DNA from: Hordeum vulgare subsp. vulgare
Taxonomy: Eukaryota > Streptophyta > Magnoliopsida > Poales > Poaceae
Direction: 5' to 3'
Assembly (NCBI RefSeq): GCF_904849725.1
Contig: NC_058524.1
Location: forward strand, 513,406,263 to 513,470,262
DNA length: 64,000 nucleotides
Part shown: positions 1 to 12,604 of the stretch, one piece after another
How the letters are laid out: the number at the start of each line of letters is the position of its first letter
How positions within the stretch are numbered: the first letter of the stretch is position 1
The notes under the pieces: generated by a model
Told to the model about the DNA's origin: nothing
The model's input: only the letters and a program-made list of their open reading frames with translations
Database searches by the model: none
Made by a program: the position numbers and the translations under genes

Positions 1-961
1 TTGTTGGTTATTGACCGGAGAGGTGTCTCGGTCACGTCTGCATGGTTCCCGAACCCGTAGGGTCTACACATTTAAGGTTCGATGACGCTAGAGTTCTAAT
101 GGAAATAGTATGTGGTTACCGAAAGTTGTTCGGAGTCCTGGATGAGATCCAGGATGTCACGAGGAGCTCCACAATGGTCCGGAGGTAAATATTCATATAT
201 AGGAAGTGGAGATTTGATCACCGAAATTGTTTCGTGGATCGTCGGTATTGTACCGGGACCACCGAAACGGTTCCGGGGGTCCACCGGGAGGGGCCACCAG
301 CCTCGAAGGGGTACGTGGGCAAAAGTGGATGGGAACCAGCCCCTAGATGGGCTGGTGCGCCACCCACCTAGGCCCAAGGCACCTAGGGCAGCAAACCCTA
401 GGGCGTGATTGCTGCCTTGGGTGGCAAGCCACCACCTAGGGCACCGCCCCCACCTCCTCTTGGTTGCTGCACCACCTTGGGGAAACCCTAGGGTGGCCGG
501 CCCACCTTCCCCTCCTCCTATATACCCAAGGGTTTTTGGGGCTGAGGCACACAAGTTCCTCTGTTCGTCGCCGCAGCCCTACCTCTCCTCCTCCTCGTCC
601 TCCGTAGTGCTTGGTGAAGCCCTGCCGGAGTACCACGCAGCTCCACCGTCACCACACTGTCGTGATGCCGGCGCTCTTTGTCAACTTCCCCTCTCTCCTT
701 GCTGGATCAAGGTGAAGGAGACGTCACCGGGCTGCACATGTGTTGAACGCTCAGGCGCCGTTGTTCGGCACTTAGATCGGAATCTTCTGCAATCTGAATC
801 GCTATGAGTACGACTCCATCAACCGCGTTCATAGTAACGCTTCCGCTTAGCGATCTTCAAAGGTATGAAGATGCCCTACCCCTAGCTTGTTGCTAGTTTC
901 TCCTAGATGGATCTTGGTGAAGCGTAGCAATTTTTTTGAATTACTACTGTGTTCCCCAACA
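1..961 (+). repeat. 5' LTR of the Copia element (3' part only)
   Basis: It ends with CCCCAACA at 961, directly before the primer-binding site, and is colinear with the last 964 bp of the 3' LTR. It contains a TATATA box near 520 (CTCCTATATACCC) and GC-rich sequence before it, as expected for U3/R. Long open frames here in both directions are caused by GC richness, not genes. Confidence 0.9.
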
Positions 962-962
962 G

Positions 963-979
963 TGGCATCCAAAGCCAGG
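963..979 (+). promoter_or_regulatory. Primer-binding site, Copia element
   Basis: The sequence TGGCATCCAAAGCCAGG lies one base after the LTR end. It resembles the initiator-Met tRNA complement typical of Copia elements (TGGTATCAGAGC...) with several changes. Position and similarity together make this the minus-strand DNA primer site. Confidence 0.8.
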
Positions 980-2235
980 TTCTATACGTAGATTCTATGC
1001 GCGAGTAGAACACAAAAGTTGTGGGTGATGATTTTGTCAATTGCTTGCCCTTACTAGTCCAATCTATTTTCGGCGGTATTATAGGATGAAGCGGCCCAGA
1101 CCGACTTTACACGTACGATTACGTGAGACTGGTTCCACCGCCTGACATGCACTTGTTGCATAAGGTGGCTAGCGGGTGTATGTCTCTCCCACTTTAGTCG
1201 AATTGGATTCGATGAAAATGGTCCTTATGAAGGGTAAATATCATTGGCATATCAACGTTGTGGTTGTCACGTAGGTAAGAATCGTTCTTGCTAGAAACCC
1301 AAATCAGCCACGTAAAACATGCAACAACAATTAGAGGACGTCTAAATTGTTTTTGCAGGGTATGACATGTCATGTGATATGGCCAAAAGGATGTGATGTT
1401 ATATATATGATGTATGCGATTGATCATGTTCTTGTAATAGGATTCATGACTTGCATGTCGTTGAGTATGACAACCGGCAGGAGCCATAGGAGTTGTCTTA
1501 ATTTATTGTATGAGATGCAACGCCATGTGATTACTTTACTTTATTGCTAACCGTTAGCTATGCTAGTAGAAGTAATAGTTGGCGAGACGACTTTCGCAAA
1601 GAAAAAATTATGGAGATCACGATGATGGAGATCATGGTGTCATGCCGGTGACAATGATGATCATGCCATGCCCGAAGATGGAGATCAAAGGAGCAAGATG
1701 ATAATGGCCATATCATGTCACTATATTATTTGCATGTGATGTTTACCATGTTTTTCATCTTATTGCTTAGAACGACAGTAGCAAAGATAAGATGATACCT
1801 CATTAAATTTCGAGATAAGTATTCCCCTAAGTTTGCACCATTGCGAACGATCGTTGTCTCGAAGCACCAAGTGATGCTCGGGTGTGATAGATTCTAGCGT
1901 TCGCATACAACGGGTGTAATCCAAATTTACACACACAAAACACTTAGGTTGACTAGACGAGCCTAGCATGTACAGACATGGCCTCGGAGTACGAGAGACC
2001 GACAGGTCGAACATGAGTTGTATGGATGATACGATCAGCTTGGAGATGCTCACAATTGATGACTAGTCTCTATCACATGATGATCGTACACGGGCTAGTC
2101 GACGTGGATCATGTATCACTTGGATGACTAGAGGGATGTCTATCTAACTGGGAGTTCATTATGTAGTTTGATTAGATGAACTTAATTATCATGAACTTAA
2201 TATAAAATTGTCTTTATAATCTATATTGTAGATCC
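980..2235 (+). other. Untranslated leader of the Copia element
   Basis: About 1.25 kb between the primer-binding site and the gag start. Angela/BARE1 elements normally have a long leader with packaging and translation signals. I see no conserved ORF; short frames on both strands look random. Several short upstream ATGs are present. Confidence 0.7.
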
Positions 2236-5200
2236 AATGGCCAATGCAAATGTCCCATTCAATTTCACGCGTTCCTAGAGAAAACCAAACTAAAAGACGA
2301 TGGTAGCAACTATGCGGACTGGGCTCGTAATCTAAAGCTCATCCTCATGGCTTCCAAGAAGGCATATGTCCTTGATGTGCCGCTAGCTAACCCTCCCGTT
2401 CCCGCAGCAGCCCAGGACGTTTAGAACAACTGGCAGTCATGAAGTGATGACTACTCTCTGGTTCAGTGCGGCGTGCTTCACAGTTTAGAACTGGGGCTCA
2501 AAAAGCGTCTTGAGCAACATGGAGCATATGAGATGTTCGAGGAGCTGAAACTAGTTATTCAAGATCATGCCCGGGTCGAGAGATGTGAAGTCTCCGACAA
2601 GTTCTTGAGTTGTGGGATGGAGGAAAATAGCTTTGCCAATGAGCACATACTCAGAATGTCTGGGTTGCACAACCGCTTGTCTCAGCTGGGAGTTGAACTT
2701 CCGGATGACGCAGTTATTGACAGAATCCTCCAGTCGCTTCCACCTAGCTATAAGGGCTTTGTGATGAACTACAGCAGGAAAGGGATGCACAAGACCATTC
2801 CCGAGTTGTATTCAATGCTGAAATCAGCGAAGGTAGAGATCAAGAAAGAACATCAAGTGTTGATGGTGAATAAGACCACCAATTTCAAGAAAGGCAAGGG
2901 TAAAAAGAACTTCAAGAAGGACGGCAAGTCAGTTGCCACGCCCAGTAAACCATCTGCCGAGAAGAAGCCAAAGAAAGGACCCAAGCCCGAGAGTGAGTGC
3001 TATTATTGAGGGAAGCCGACACTGGAGCGGAACTGCCCCAAGTACTTCGCGGATAAGAAGGCCAGCAACATCAAAGGTATATATGATATACATGTTATTG
3101 ATGTGTACCTTACCAGCGCTCGTAGTAGCTCCTGGGTATTTGATACCGGTGTTGTTGCTCACATTAGCAACTCAAAACAGGAACTGCGGAATAAGCGGGG
3201 GCTGGCAAACGACGAGGTGACGATGCGTGTCGGGAATGGTTCCAATGTCGATGTGATCACCGTCAGCACGCTACCTCTACATCTACCTTCAGGGTTAGTT
3301 TTAAACCTTGATAATTGTTATTTAGTACCAGCTTTGAGCATGAACATTGTATCCGGATCTCGCTTGATACAAGATGGCTACTCATTTAAATCTGAGAATA
3401 ATGGTTGCTCTATTTATATAAGTGGTATGTTTTATGGTCATGCCCTGCTGGTCAATGGTTTATTCTTAATGAATCTCGAATATAATGTGACATATATTCA
3501 TAGTGTGAGTACCAAAAGATGTAAGGTTGATAATGATAGTCCCACATACTTGTGGCACTGCCGCCTTGGTCATATCGGTGTCAAGCGCATGAACAAACTC
3601 CAAAGCTATGGAATTTTGGAGTCTCTTGATTTTCAATCATTTGACACATGCGAACCGTGACTCATGGGCAAGATGACCAAGACTCCGTTCTCCAGAACAA
3701 TGGAGCGAGCAACCAACTTGTTGGAAATAATACATACCAATGCATGTGGTCCAATGAGCATTGAGGCTCGCGGTGGCTATCGAAATGTTCTCACCTTCAC
3801 TGATGACTTAAGCAGATATGGGTATGTCTACTTAATGAAACACAAGTCTAAAACCTTTGAAAAGTTCAAGGAATTTCAGAGGGAGGTAGAGAATCAACGT
3901 GACAAGAAAATAAAGTTCCTACGATCTGATCGTGGAGGAGAATGTTTGAGTCACGAGTTTGGAACGCACTAAAGGAAATGTGGAATTGTTTCACAACTTA
4001 CGCCTCCTGGCACACTGTAACGTAACGGTGTGTGTGAACATCGTGATCACACTTTATTGGATATGGTGCGAGTTATGATGTCTCTTACTGATTTACCGCT
4101 ACAATTTTGGGGATATGCATTGGAAACTGTCGCATTCACTTTAAGTAGGGCACCGTCAAAATCCGTTGAGACTTCGCCGTATGAATAATGGTTTGGTAAG
4201 AAACCTAAGCTATCATTTCTGAAACTTTGGGGCTGCGATGCTTATGTGAAGAAACTTCAACCTGAGAAGCTCGAAAGCGGAAATATGCATCTTCATAGGA
4301 TACCCTAAGGAAAGTATTGGGTATACCTTCGATCTTAGATTCGAAGGCAAAATCTTTGTTGCCAAGAATGGATCCTTTCTAGAGAAAGAGTTTCTCTCAA
4401 AATAAGTAAGAGGAAGGAAAGTATAACTTGATGAGGTAATTGTACGCCCTCTCGAACCGGAGAGTAGCGCAGCACAAGAAAATGTTTCTGAGGTGTCTGC
4501 ACCGTCTAGAGAAGAAGTTAATGATGATGATCATGAAACTTCAGATCAAGTAGCTATTGAACCTCGAAGGTCTACAAGGACACGTTCCACACCAGAGTGG
4601 TACGGCAACCCTGTCATGGAAATCATGTTGTTGGACAACAGTGAACCTTAGAACTATGAAGAAGCAATGGCGGGCCCGGATTCCAACAAATGGCTTGAAG
4701 CCATGAAATATGAGAACAAAATATGGACTTTGATGGACTTGCCCGATAATCGGCGAGCCATAGAAAATAAATGGATCTTTAAGAAGAAGACTGACGCGGA
4801 TGGTAATGTGACCATCTATAGAGCTCGACTTTTCGCTAAGGGTTATCGACAAGTTCAAGTAATTGACTAAGATGAGACTTTCTCACCTATAGCGATGCTG
4901 AGGTCGGTCCAAATCATGTTAGTAGTTGCCACATTTTATGATTATGAAATCTGGCAAATGGACGTCAAAACGGCTTTCCTGAATGGCTTTAAGGAAGAAT
5001 TGTATATGATACAGTTGGAAGGTTTTGTCGATCCTAATAGTGCTGACAAGGTATGCAAGCTCCAACGCTCCATCTATGTGCTGGTGCAAGCATCTCGGAG
5101 TTGGAACATTCACTTTGATGAGGTGATCAAAGCGTTTGGGTTTGTACAGACTTATGGAGAAGCCGGTATTTACAAGAAAGTGAGTGGGAGCTCTGTAGCA

Positions 5201-6196
5201 TTTCTCATATTATATGTGGATGACATATTGTTGATGGGAAATGATATAGAACTTTTGGAAAGCATAAAGGCCTATTCGAATAAGTGTTTTTCAATGAAGG
5301 ACCTTGGAGAAGCTGCTTACATATTAGGCATTAAGATCTATAGAGATAGATCAAGACGCCCCATAGGTCATTCACAAAGCACATACCTTGACAAGATATT
5401 GAAGAAGTTCACTATGGATAAGGCCAAGAAGGGGTTCTTGCCTATATTGCAAGGTGTGAGGTTGAGCACAGCTCAATGCCCGACCACGGCAGAAGATAGA
5501 GAAAAGATGAGAACCGTCCCCTATGCTTAAGCCATAGGCTCTATTATGTATGCCATGCTATGTACCAGACCTGATGTGGACCTTGCCATAAGTTTGGAAG
5601 GGAGGTACCAGAGTGATCCAGGAGTGGACCACTGGACAGTGGTCAAGAATATCCTATAGTACCTGAAAAGTACTAAATATATGTCTCTCGTTTATGGAGG
5701 TGCCGAAGAGCTCGTCGTAAAGGGTTACGTCGATGCTAGCTTCGACACAGATCCAGATGACTCGAAGTCACAAACCAGATACTTGTATATTTCGAATGGT
5801 GGGGCAGTCAGCTGGTGCAGTTGAAAGCAAAGCGTCATGGTGGCATCTACATGTGAAGAGGAGTACATAGTTGCTTCAGAAGTAGCACATGAAGGAGTCT
5901 GGCTGAAGGAGTTCATCACCAATCTAGGAGTGATTCCCAGTGCGCGGGACCCGATGATTCTTTTTTGTGAAAACACTAGTGTTATTGCCATTGCCAAGGA
6001 GCCCAGGTTTCACAAGAAGACCAAGCACATCAAGCGCCATTTCAAATCCATTCGTGGATACATCCAGGATGGAGATATAGATATTTGTAAAGTACATATG
6101 GATCTGAATGTCGCAGATCCATTGATTAAACCTCTTCCGCGAGTGAAATTTGATCAGCACCAGAACTCTATGGGTGTTCGATTAATCACAATGTAA
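2236..6196 (+). pseudogene. Copia gag-pol polyprotein, degraded
   Basis: The start is the ATG at 2236 (MANANVPFNF), the usual Angela gag start, followed 13 codons later by a stop. Gag is best preserved at 2473-3009. The zinc knuckle is broken by a stop at about 3007 (ECYY then stop). Protease follows, with its active site at about 3142 reading DTGV rather than DTGS. Integrase keeps a WHCRLGH zinc-binding segment near 3550, but the first catalytic Asp is Asn (IHTNACGP); the later TDDLSRYG and SDRGGE blocks remain. Reverse transcriptase has YVDDILL at about 5211. RNase H runs from YVDASFD near 5730 to the end at 6196. I count more than a dozen in-frame stops and several frameshifts, so the element is dead in cis. 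No functional product is expected. Confidence 0.9.
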
Positions 6197-6217
6197 CTAT
6201 ATTATTAACTCTATTGC

Positions 6218-6228
6218 AAGTGGGAGAC
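6218..6228 (+). promoter_or_regulatory. Polypurine tract, Copia element
   Basis: AAGTGGGAGAC lies immediately before the 3' LTR. It is the expected plus-strand primer for reverse transcription, and its position fixes the LTR start at 6229. Confidence 0.85.
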
Positions 6229-7965
6229 TGTTGGAAATACTCCCTAGAGGCAATAACAAAGTGGTTATTATTATATTTCCTTGTTCATGATAATTGTCTA
6301 TTGTTCATGCTATAATTGTATTAACCGGAAACCGTAATACATGTGTGAATACATAGACCACAACATCTCCCTAGTGAGCCTCTAGTTGGCTAGCTCGTTG
6401 ATCAATATATGGTCATGGCTTCCTGATAATGGACATTGGATGTCATTGATAACGGGATCACATCATTAGGAGAATGATGTGATGAACAAGACCCAATCCT
6501 AAGCATAGCACAAGATCGTGTAGTTCGTCTGCTAAAGATTTTCTATTGTCAAGTATCAGTTCCTTAGACCATGAGATTGTGCAACTCCCGGACACCGGTA
6601 GAGTGCTTTGGGTGTATCAAACATCACAATGTAACTAGGTTATTATAAGGGTGCACTATAGGTATCTCTGAAAGTGTTTGTTGGGTTGGTACGAATCGAG
6701 ACTGGGATTTGTCACTCTGTGTGACGGAGAGGTATCTCTGGGCCCATCGGTAATGTATCATCATGAGCTCAATGTGACTGAGGAGTTAATCATGGGATGT
6801 TGCATTACAGAACAAGTAAAGAGACTTGCCCGTAACGAGATTGAACAAGGTATAGGGATACCGATGATCGAATCTCGGGCAAGTATTATACCGGTAGACA
6901 AAGGGAATTGCATACATGATTGAGTGAATCCTCAAAATCGTGGTTCATCCGATGAGATCATCGTATAACATGTGGGAGACAACATGGATATCCAGACCCC
7001 ATTCTTGGTTATTGACCGAAGATGTGTCTCGGTCATGTCTGCATGGTTCCCGAACCCTTAGGGTCTACACACTTAAGGTTCCATGACGCTAGAGTTGTAA
7101 TGGGAATAGTATGTGGTTACCTAAAGTTGTTCGGAGTCACGGATGAGATCCCGGACGTCACCAGGAGCTCCAGAATGGTTCGGAGGTAAAGATTCAAATA
7201 TAGGAAGTGCATATTTAATCACCAGAATTGTTTCGGGGATCGTCGGTATTGTACCGGGACCACCGAAAGGGTTCTCGGGGTCCACCAGGAGGGGCCACCA
7301 GCCCCGAAGGGACACGTGGGTCAAAAATGGATGGGAACCAGCCCCTAGATGGGCTGGTGCGCCACCCACCTAGGCCCAAGGCGCCTAGGGAAGCAAACCC
7401 TAGGGCGTGGTGGCTACCTTGGGTGCCAAGCCACCCCCTAGGGCGCCGCCCCATCCTCCTCTTGGCCGACGCACCACCTACGAGAAACCCTAGGTTGGCC
7501 GGCCCTCCTTCCCCTCCGCCTATATATACCCAAGGGATTTTGGGGCTGAGACACACAAGTTCCTCTCATCCTCGGCGTAGGCCTACCTCTCCTCCTCCTC
7601 GTCCTCCGTAGCGCTTGGCGAAGCCCTGTCGGAGTACCACGCAGCTCCACCGTCACCACACCGTCGTGCTGCCGGTGCTCTCCCTCAACTTCCCCTCTCT
7701 GCTTACTGGATCAAGGTGAAGGAGATGTCACCGGGCTGCTTGTGTGGTTAATTCGGAGGCTCCGTTGTTCGGCGCTTAGATCAAAATCTTCTGTGATCAG
7801 AATCCCTACGAGTACGACTCCATCTACCGCATTCATAGTAACACTTCCGGTTAGCGATCTTCAAAGGTATGAAGATGCTCTACCCCTTGCTCGTCGGTAG
7901 TTTATCCTAGATGGATCTTGGTGAAGCGTAGGATTTTTTTTTAATTACTACTACGCTCTCCAAAA
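6229..7965 (+). repeat. 3' LTR of the Copia element
   Basis: A 1737 bp LTR starting TGTTGGAAATAC. Its end aligns with the TG...CA end of the 5' copy, but the last bases read CCAAAA instead of CCAACA, so the terminal CA is mutated. A TATATATA box lies near 7522. The open frames at 7121-7659 are antisense or GC-driven shadows. Confidence 0.9.
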
Positions 7966-7983
7966 ATATATATATATATATAT
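7966..7983. repeat. TA microsatellite at the LTR end
   Basis: About eight TA dinucleotides directly follow the Copia 3' LTR. They may mark the original AT-rich target or a later expansion at the insertion edge. Confidence 0.8.
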
Positions 7984-8722
7984 AACAAACAAAGATTCAA
8001 TATACTTTCATGAAAAATATGAATATAAACCCACAATTCATCGGATCCCAACAAACACACCGCAAAGTTGATTACATATGATAGATCACCATGGGAACTG
8101 CGGTGATCTTTGCATTGAAGAACATAGAGACAGGGATAGACATCTTCGTACTAACTACATACCCATAAGTCTGTGGTAAACTACTCAGACATAACCATGG
8201 GAGCAACAAGGTTGATGTAGAGGCCCTCCATGATTAACCCCCTTTTCAGGGCACCAAAACAGGGCTCTAGATGGGATCCCGGAGAGCAAAGACTTGCGGC
8301 GGTGGAAAAAGTATTTAGGGTGGCTCACTAGGTTTTTTCCAATATATTAGCATTTATAGAGGAAGAGTTAGGTTAGGAAGTTGTGGGAGGTGGTCCTAAG
8401 TGATCACGGCATGGCCACCCCCCTAGGCATGCCCTGTTGGCTTGGTGCCACCCCGTGTGGCCTTCGGTCTCCCTCTGAAGCTTCGAGGTCTTTTTTTGTC
8501 CAGAAAAAATCATCAAAAAATTTCGTTGCATTTGGACTTTGTTTGGTACTGTTTTGCTAAGAAGACAAAAACACGCAAAAAACAACAAATCACACTAGGC
8601 ACTAGGTTAATAGGTTAGTTCCCAAAAGTGATATAAAAACATATAAATGCATATATGTACCCAAGATTGATAATATAATAGCATGGAATAATAATAAATG
8701 TAGATACATGTGAGACGTATCA
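7984..8722 (-). repeat. Athila-type LTR fragment, minus strand
   Basis: The block ends ...GAGACGTATCA at 8722, the reverse complement of the TGATACGTCTC start common to Triticeae Athila-type LTRs. The stretch from about 8196 to 8570 is homologous to 56484-56850 (shared CCATGGGAG, GTTGATGTAGAGGCCC, TGTGGCCTTCGGTCTCCCTC). The 5' side (CACAATTCATCGGAT, ACAAACACACCGC) resembles the LTRs at 29041 and 34360. The remainder should lie left of the Copia element, outside the window. Confidence 0.75.
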
Positions 8723-9038
8723 ACATTCCCAAGCTTAATTCATGTTCGTCCTCGAGTAGGTAAATGATAAAAACAGAATTTTTTATGTGACATGCTACCT
8801 AACATGTAATATTTTTTGGGTATGATCATTGAGAAACGATGTAGTAATATACATAAACATAAGTAACACAATCGTCAATGTTCACAATATATGACATAGT
8901 AATATCCATAAACATAAGTAACACAATCATCAATTTGCAAAATATATGATCGCTAAAGAATGTTACACCCCATTCATTTTATCATATTAGCATGGCTTGG
9001 CTTCGTCTTTACCACATAAATACAAATGTTGAGCACCA
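8723..9038 (-). mobile_element. Interior of the minus-strand Athila-type element, truncated
   Basis: Directly after the LTR end is ACATTCCCAAGCTTAATT, which on the minus strand is the polypurine tract AAGCTTGGGAATGT. It is followed by GTCCTCGAGTAGGTAAATGAT, also found at 29755 and 59470. There is no coding sequence. The stretch at 8850-8950 is a tandem direct repeat of about 54 bp around ACATAAACATAAGTAACACAA. The fragment stops where the next element begins at 9039. Confidence 0.7.
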
Positions 9039-10408
9039 TGATACGTCTCCAACGTATCTACCTTTCCAAACTCTTTTGCCCTTGTTTTGGACTCTAATTT
9101 GCATGATTTGAATGGAACTAACCTGGACTGACGTTGTTTTCAGTAGAATTACCTTAGTGTTATTTTTGGCAGAAATATAAGTTCTCGGATTGACCTGAAA
9201 ATTTATGGAGAATGTTTTTGGAATTAATAAAAAATATTGGCGGAAGAATCTACCACAGAGGAGCCACTCCCATGCCACAAGTTGCAGGGCTCCCCCGCCC
9301 TCTCGGTCGCGCCCCCTAGCTTGTGTGGTCCCTGAGGCTCCACCGACCTCGTTTCCACTTCTATATATTCCTATCCGTGGAGAAAAAAATGAGAGAGAAG
9401 AGTTCAACGTGTTTTACGATACGGAAATGCCGCCACCTCCCATTCTTCGTCGGGAGGGCAGATCTGGAGTCTGATTTCGGCTCCGGAGAGGGGAAATCGA
9501 CGTCGTCGTCATCACCAGCCTGCCTTCATCACCAGTTTCATGATGCTCTCCATCGTTCTTGAGTAATTCCATCGTAGGTTTGCTGGATGGTGATGGGTTG
9601 GATGAGATCTATCATGTAGTTTTGTTAGGGTTTGATCCCTAGTATCCATTATGTTCTGATATTGATGTTGTTGTAACTTTGCTATGCTTAATGCTTGTGA
9701 CTAGGGCCTAAGTGCCATGAATATATATGTATATATATATGTTCTTGATCCTATCTTGCAAGTTATATACACCTATTACAAGTTATGATCCGCATCCTCC
9801 AGGGTAAAACAACTCGGATTCTTTCCGGTGATTACCATAATTTGAGGAATTCATGTATTCACTAAGTGCTAATGCTTTGGTCGGGTTTTCTATTAAAAGG
9901 AGGCCTTAATATCCCTTAGTTTCCATTAGGACCCCGCTGCCACGGGAGGGTAGGACAAAAGATGTCATGCAAGTTCTTTTCCTTAAGCATGTATGACTAT
10001 ATATGGAATACATGCCTACATTACATTGATGAATTGGAGCTAGTTCTCTATCACCCTATGTTATGACTGTTGCAGGATGAATGCCATCCAACATAATTAT
10101 TCATCACTGATCCATTGCCTACGAGCTTTCCACATATTGGTCTTTGCTAAGTTACTTTTCCGTTGCTATTGTTACGATCACTACAAAATTGCTAGTGTTA
10201 CGTTTGTCACCGTTACCGTTACTTCCATACTACTTTGCTACTAAATACTTTTCTGTAGATATTTAGTCTTTTAGGTGTGGTTGAATCGACAACTCAGCTG
10301 CTAATACTCTAGAATATTCTTTCGCTCCCCTTGTGTTGAATCAATAAATTTGGGTTGAATACTCTACCCTCGAAAACTGTTGCGATCCCCTATACTTGTG
10401 GGTTATCA
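9039..10408 (+). repeat. 5' LTR, Fatima-like
   Basis: It starts TGATACGTCTCCAACG and ends CTTGTGGGTTATCA, 11 bp before the primer-binding site. A TATA box (CTATATATTC) is at about 9361. A GC-rich segment with inverted arms CCACAAG (9275) and GCTTGTGTGG (9319) lies just upstream of it. The CACTATGT, GGAGGCCTTAATATCCCTTAG and CTCTACCCTCGAAAACTG wording is typical of the family. Confidence 0.85.
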
Positions 10409-10419
10409 AGACCTTTTTC

Positions 10420-10437
10420 TGGCGCCGTTGCGGTGGA
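10420..10437 (+). promoter_or_regulatory. Primer-binding site, Athila-type
   Basis: TGGCGCCGTTGCGGTGGA matches the TGGCGCCGTTGCCGGGGA motif used by Athila-type Gypsy elements (Asp-tRNA type) with one or two changes. The spacing to the LTR is normal. Confidence 0.85.
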
Positions 10438-10486
10438 GCATAGCTTTATTCTCTCAGCCACTTGGGATTTATATTTTTTGATCACT

Positions 10487-12604
10487 ATGAAGAATCTGAA
10501 AGACGCTAAAACCAAGATCTACCCCTCAACTACGAGGGCAGGTAAGGAACTACCATCAAACTCTGCATTTGATTCACCGTCTGTTATGAGTAAATTTGTG
10601 ACACCACCACCTACTAGTGAATCTGATACATCGCAAGTAATTGATGATGCTACTTCTGCTATGCATGATGCTTATGATGAAACTTTGCTTGATACTACTG
10701 TGCCACTTGGTGAATTTCTTGATGAACAAATTGCTAGAGTGAATGCTGATACTGATAATATTGTTGAATCCGATGAAACTGAACACTATGATTCACCTGT
10801 TAGACTTAGCTCTCCTAGATATGAATTGCCTAATATACCTGAGGGTTATGTTATGCAAGGACAAGTAGCTAGGGACTTTCTTGCTTGTAAGGATAGAGAA
10901 GATCTTAAGAAATTGCTATGCAAGTGGAAGGAAAAATCTTTGAATGTTAGAATGCAATATGATCCCAAGTTTGCTACTTCACCTATCTGTGTTACTAATA
11001 AGGATTATGAATTCTTTGTCGATCCTGAGTTAATTATTTTGGTATAATTTGATCCTTTTCATGGTTATGAATCTGAAACTATTGTGGCACACCTTACTAA
11101 ATTGAGTGATATAGCCACCCTATTTACTCATGAGGGAAAAATCGTTATTACTATATATTCTTAAGCTGTTTTCGTTCTAATTAAAGGGTGATGCTAAGAT
11201 ATGGTTTAATTCTCTTGCTCCTGGTTGTCTGGGTACTCACCAGGATATGATTTACTACTTCTCTTAAAAATATTTTCCTGCCCATAAGAAACAAGCTACC
11301 TTGGAGTAAATATTAAACTTTGTGCAAATTATAGAAGAGAGGCTCCCACAAGCTTGGGGGAGGCTTCTCCAGTTACTTAATGCTTTGCCTGATCACTCTC
11401 TCAAGAAAAATGAAATACTTGATATCTTTTTTATGGATTAACTGATGCTTCTAGGGACCACCTAGATATTTGTGCTGGTTGTGTTTTCAGGGAACGAACT
11501 GTTAAACAAGTTGAGCTACTATTGAATAATATATTGAGGAATGATAATGATTGGACTATTCTCGAACCACCTCCAAAACCAACTCCAAAGAAAAGAGGTG
11601 TTCTATTCCTCAGTCCTTAAGATATGCAAGAGGCAAAGAAATCTATGAGAGAAAAAGGTATTAAAGATGAAGATGTTAAGAATCTACCACCTATTGAAGA
11701 AGTACATGGTCTTGATAACCCGACAGAGGTAGTAGAGGTAAATTCTCTTCATAGATTTGATGAAGGTGACATTCCTTATAATATGTCTTCTAGCCAATGC
11801 TTGGATGAACGTAATAACTTTGTTGTTAAACAAGAAAAATTCAATGCTTATGTTAGTAGACAATTGAAGCATAATGCTTACATGCTTGATCGCTTGGGTG
11901 ATTATATGAGTAGAACTATTAATGACCTTAGGCTTATTAGTAAACATACTTCCATGGTAACTACTCAAGTAGAACGGGTACTTAAGGCACAAAATGATTT
12001 CCTCAATGAAATGACTAGTAAGAACAATGATCATTCTGTTAGAGTTATGACTAGAGGTGGTAGAATGACTCAGGAACCTTTGTATCCTGAGGGCCACCCT
12101 AAGAGAGTTGAGCAAGATTCTCATAGAGTTAATATTGACGTACCCGGTCCTTCTAATAAAAACAAAAAGAATGATGATATGAATTTGCGTGCTGCTAGTG
12201 AGCCGGTTATAGAGTCACATGAAAACCCAAATGATATCTCTATTTCTGATGCTGAGACACAATCTGGTAATGAACATGAACCTAGTGATAATATTAATGA
12301 CGATGTTCATGTTGATGCTCAACGTAGTAAGGACAATGATGTGGAGATTGAACCTGATGTTGATCTTGATAACCCACAACCTAAGAATAAGAGACCAGAT
12401 AAAAGAGATTTTGTTGCTAGGAAGAATGGTAGAGAAAGTGAACCATGGGTTCAGAAACCCATGCCCTTTCCTCCTAAACCATCCAAAAAGAAGGATGATG
12501 AAGATTTTGAGCGCTTTGCTGAAATGTTGAGACCCGTCTTTTTACGTATGGGCTTAACTGATATTGTTAATAATTACATGCTTGCAAATGTCTCTTTGTG
12601 CTAA
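10487..12604 (+). pseudogene. Athila-type gag, broken
   Basis: The start at 10487 (MKNLKDAKTKIY) follows the primer-binding site at normal distance. The first open part runs to 11047. The next 570 bp need frameshifts and contain many stops. A second open part at 11624-12604 (326 aa) begins MQEAKKSMREKG. It holds a predicted helical segment around residues 70-130 and a charged, low-complexity tail rich in Asp, Asn, Glu and Lys that ends in a basic Pro-Lys stretch (FPPKPSKKK), then a short end. There is no zinc knuckle, which fits Athila-type Gag. Assignment rests on position and style, not on a diagnostic motif. Confidence 0.7.

Larger units (their letters stand above)
1..7965 (+). mobile_element. 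Angela/BARE1-type Copia LTR retrotransposon, 5' end cut by window
   Basis: An LTR-PBS-gag-PR-IN-RT-RNaseH-PPT-LTR layout is visible, with integrase before reverse transcriptase, which is the Copia order. The 3' LTR opens with TGTTGGAAATA and carries the wording I know from Triticeae Angela/WIS/BARE1 LTRs (AGGCAATAA, CACATCATTAGGAGAATG, CCGAACCC.TAGGGTCTACACA). The first 961 bases align end to end with 7002-7965, so about 770 bp of the 5' LTR lie outside the window. By eye the two LTRs differ at roughly one site in ten, so this is an old insertion. The coding region is full of stops and cannot work by itself. It appears to sit inside the minus-strand LTR that resumes at 7966; the target duplication cannot be checked because the left end is missing. 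Confidence 0.9.
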
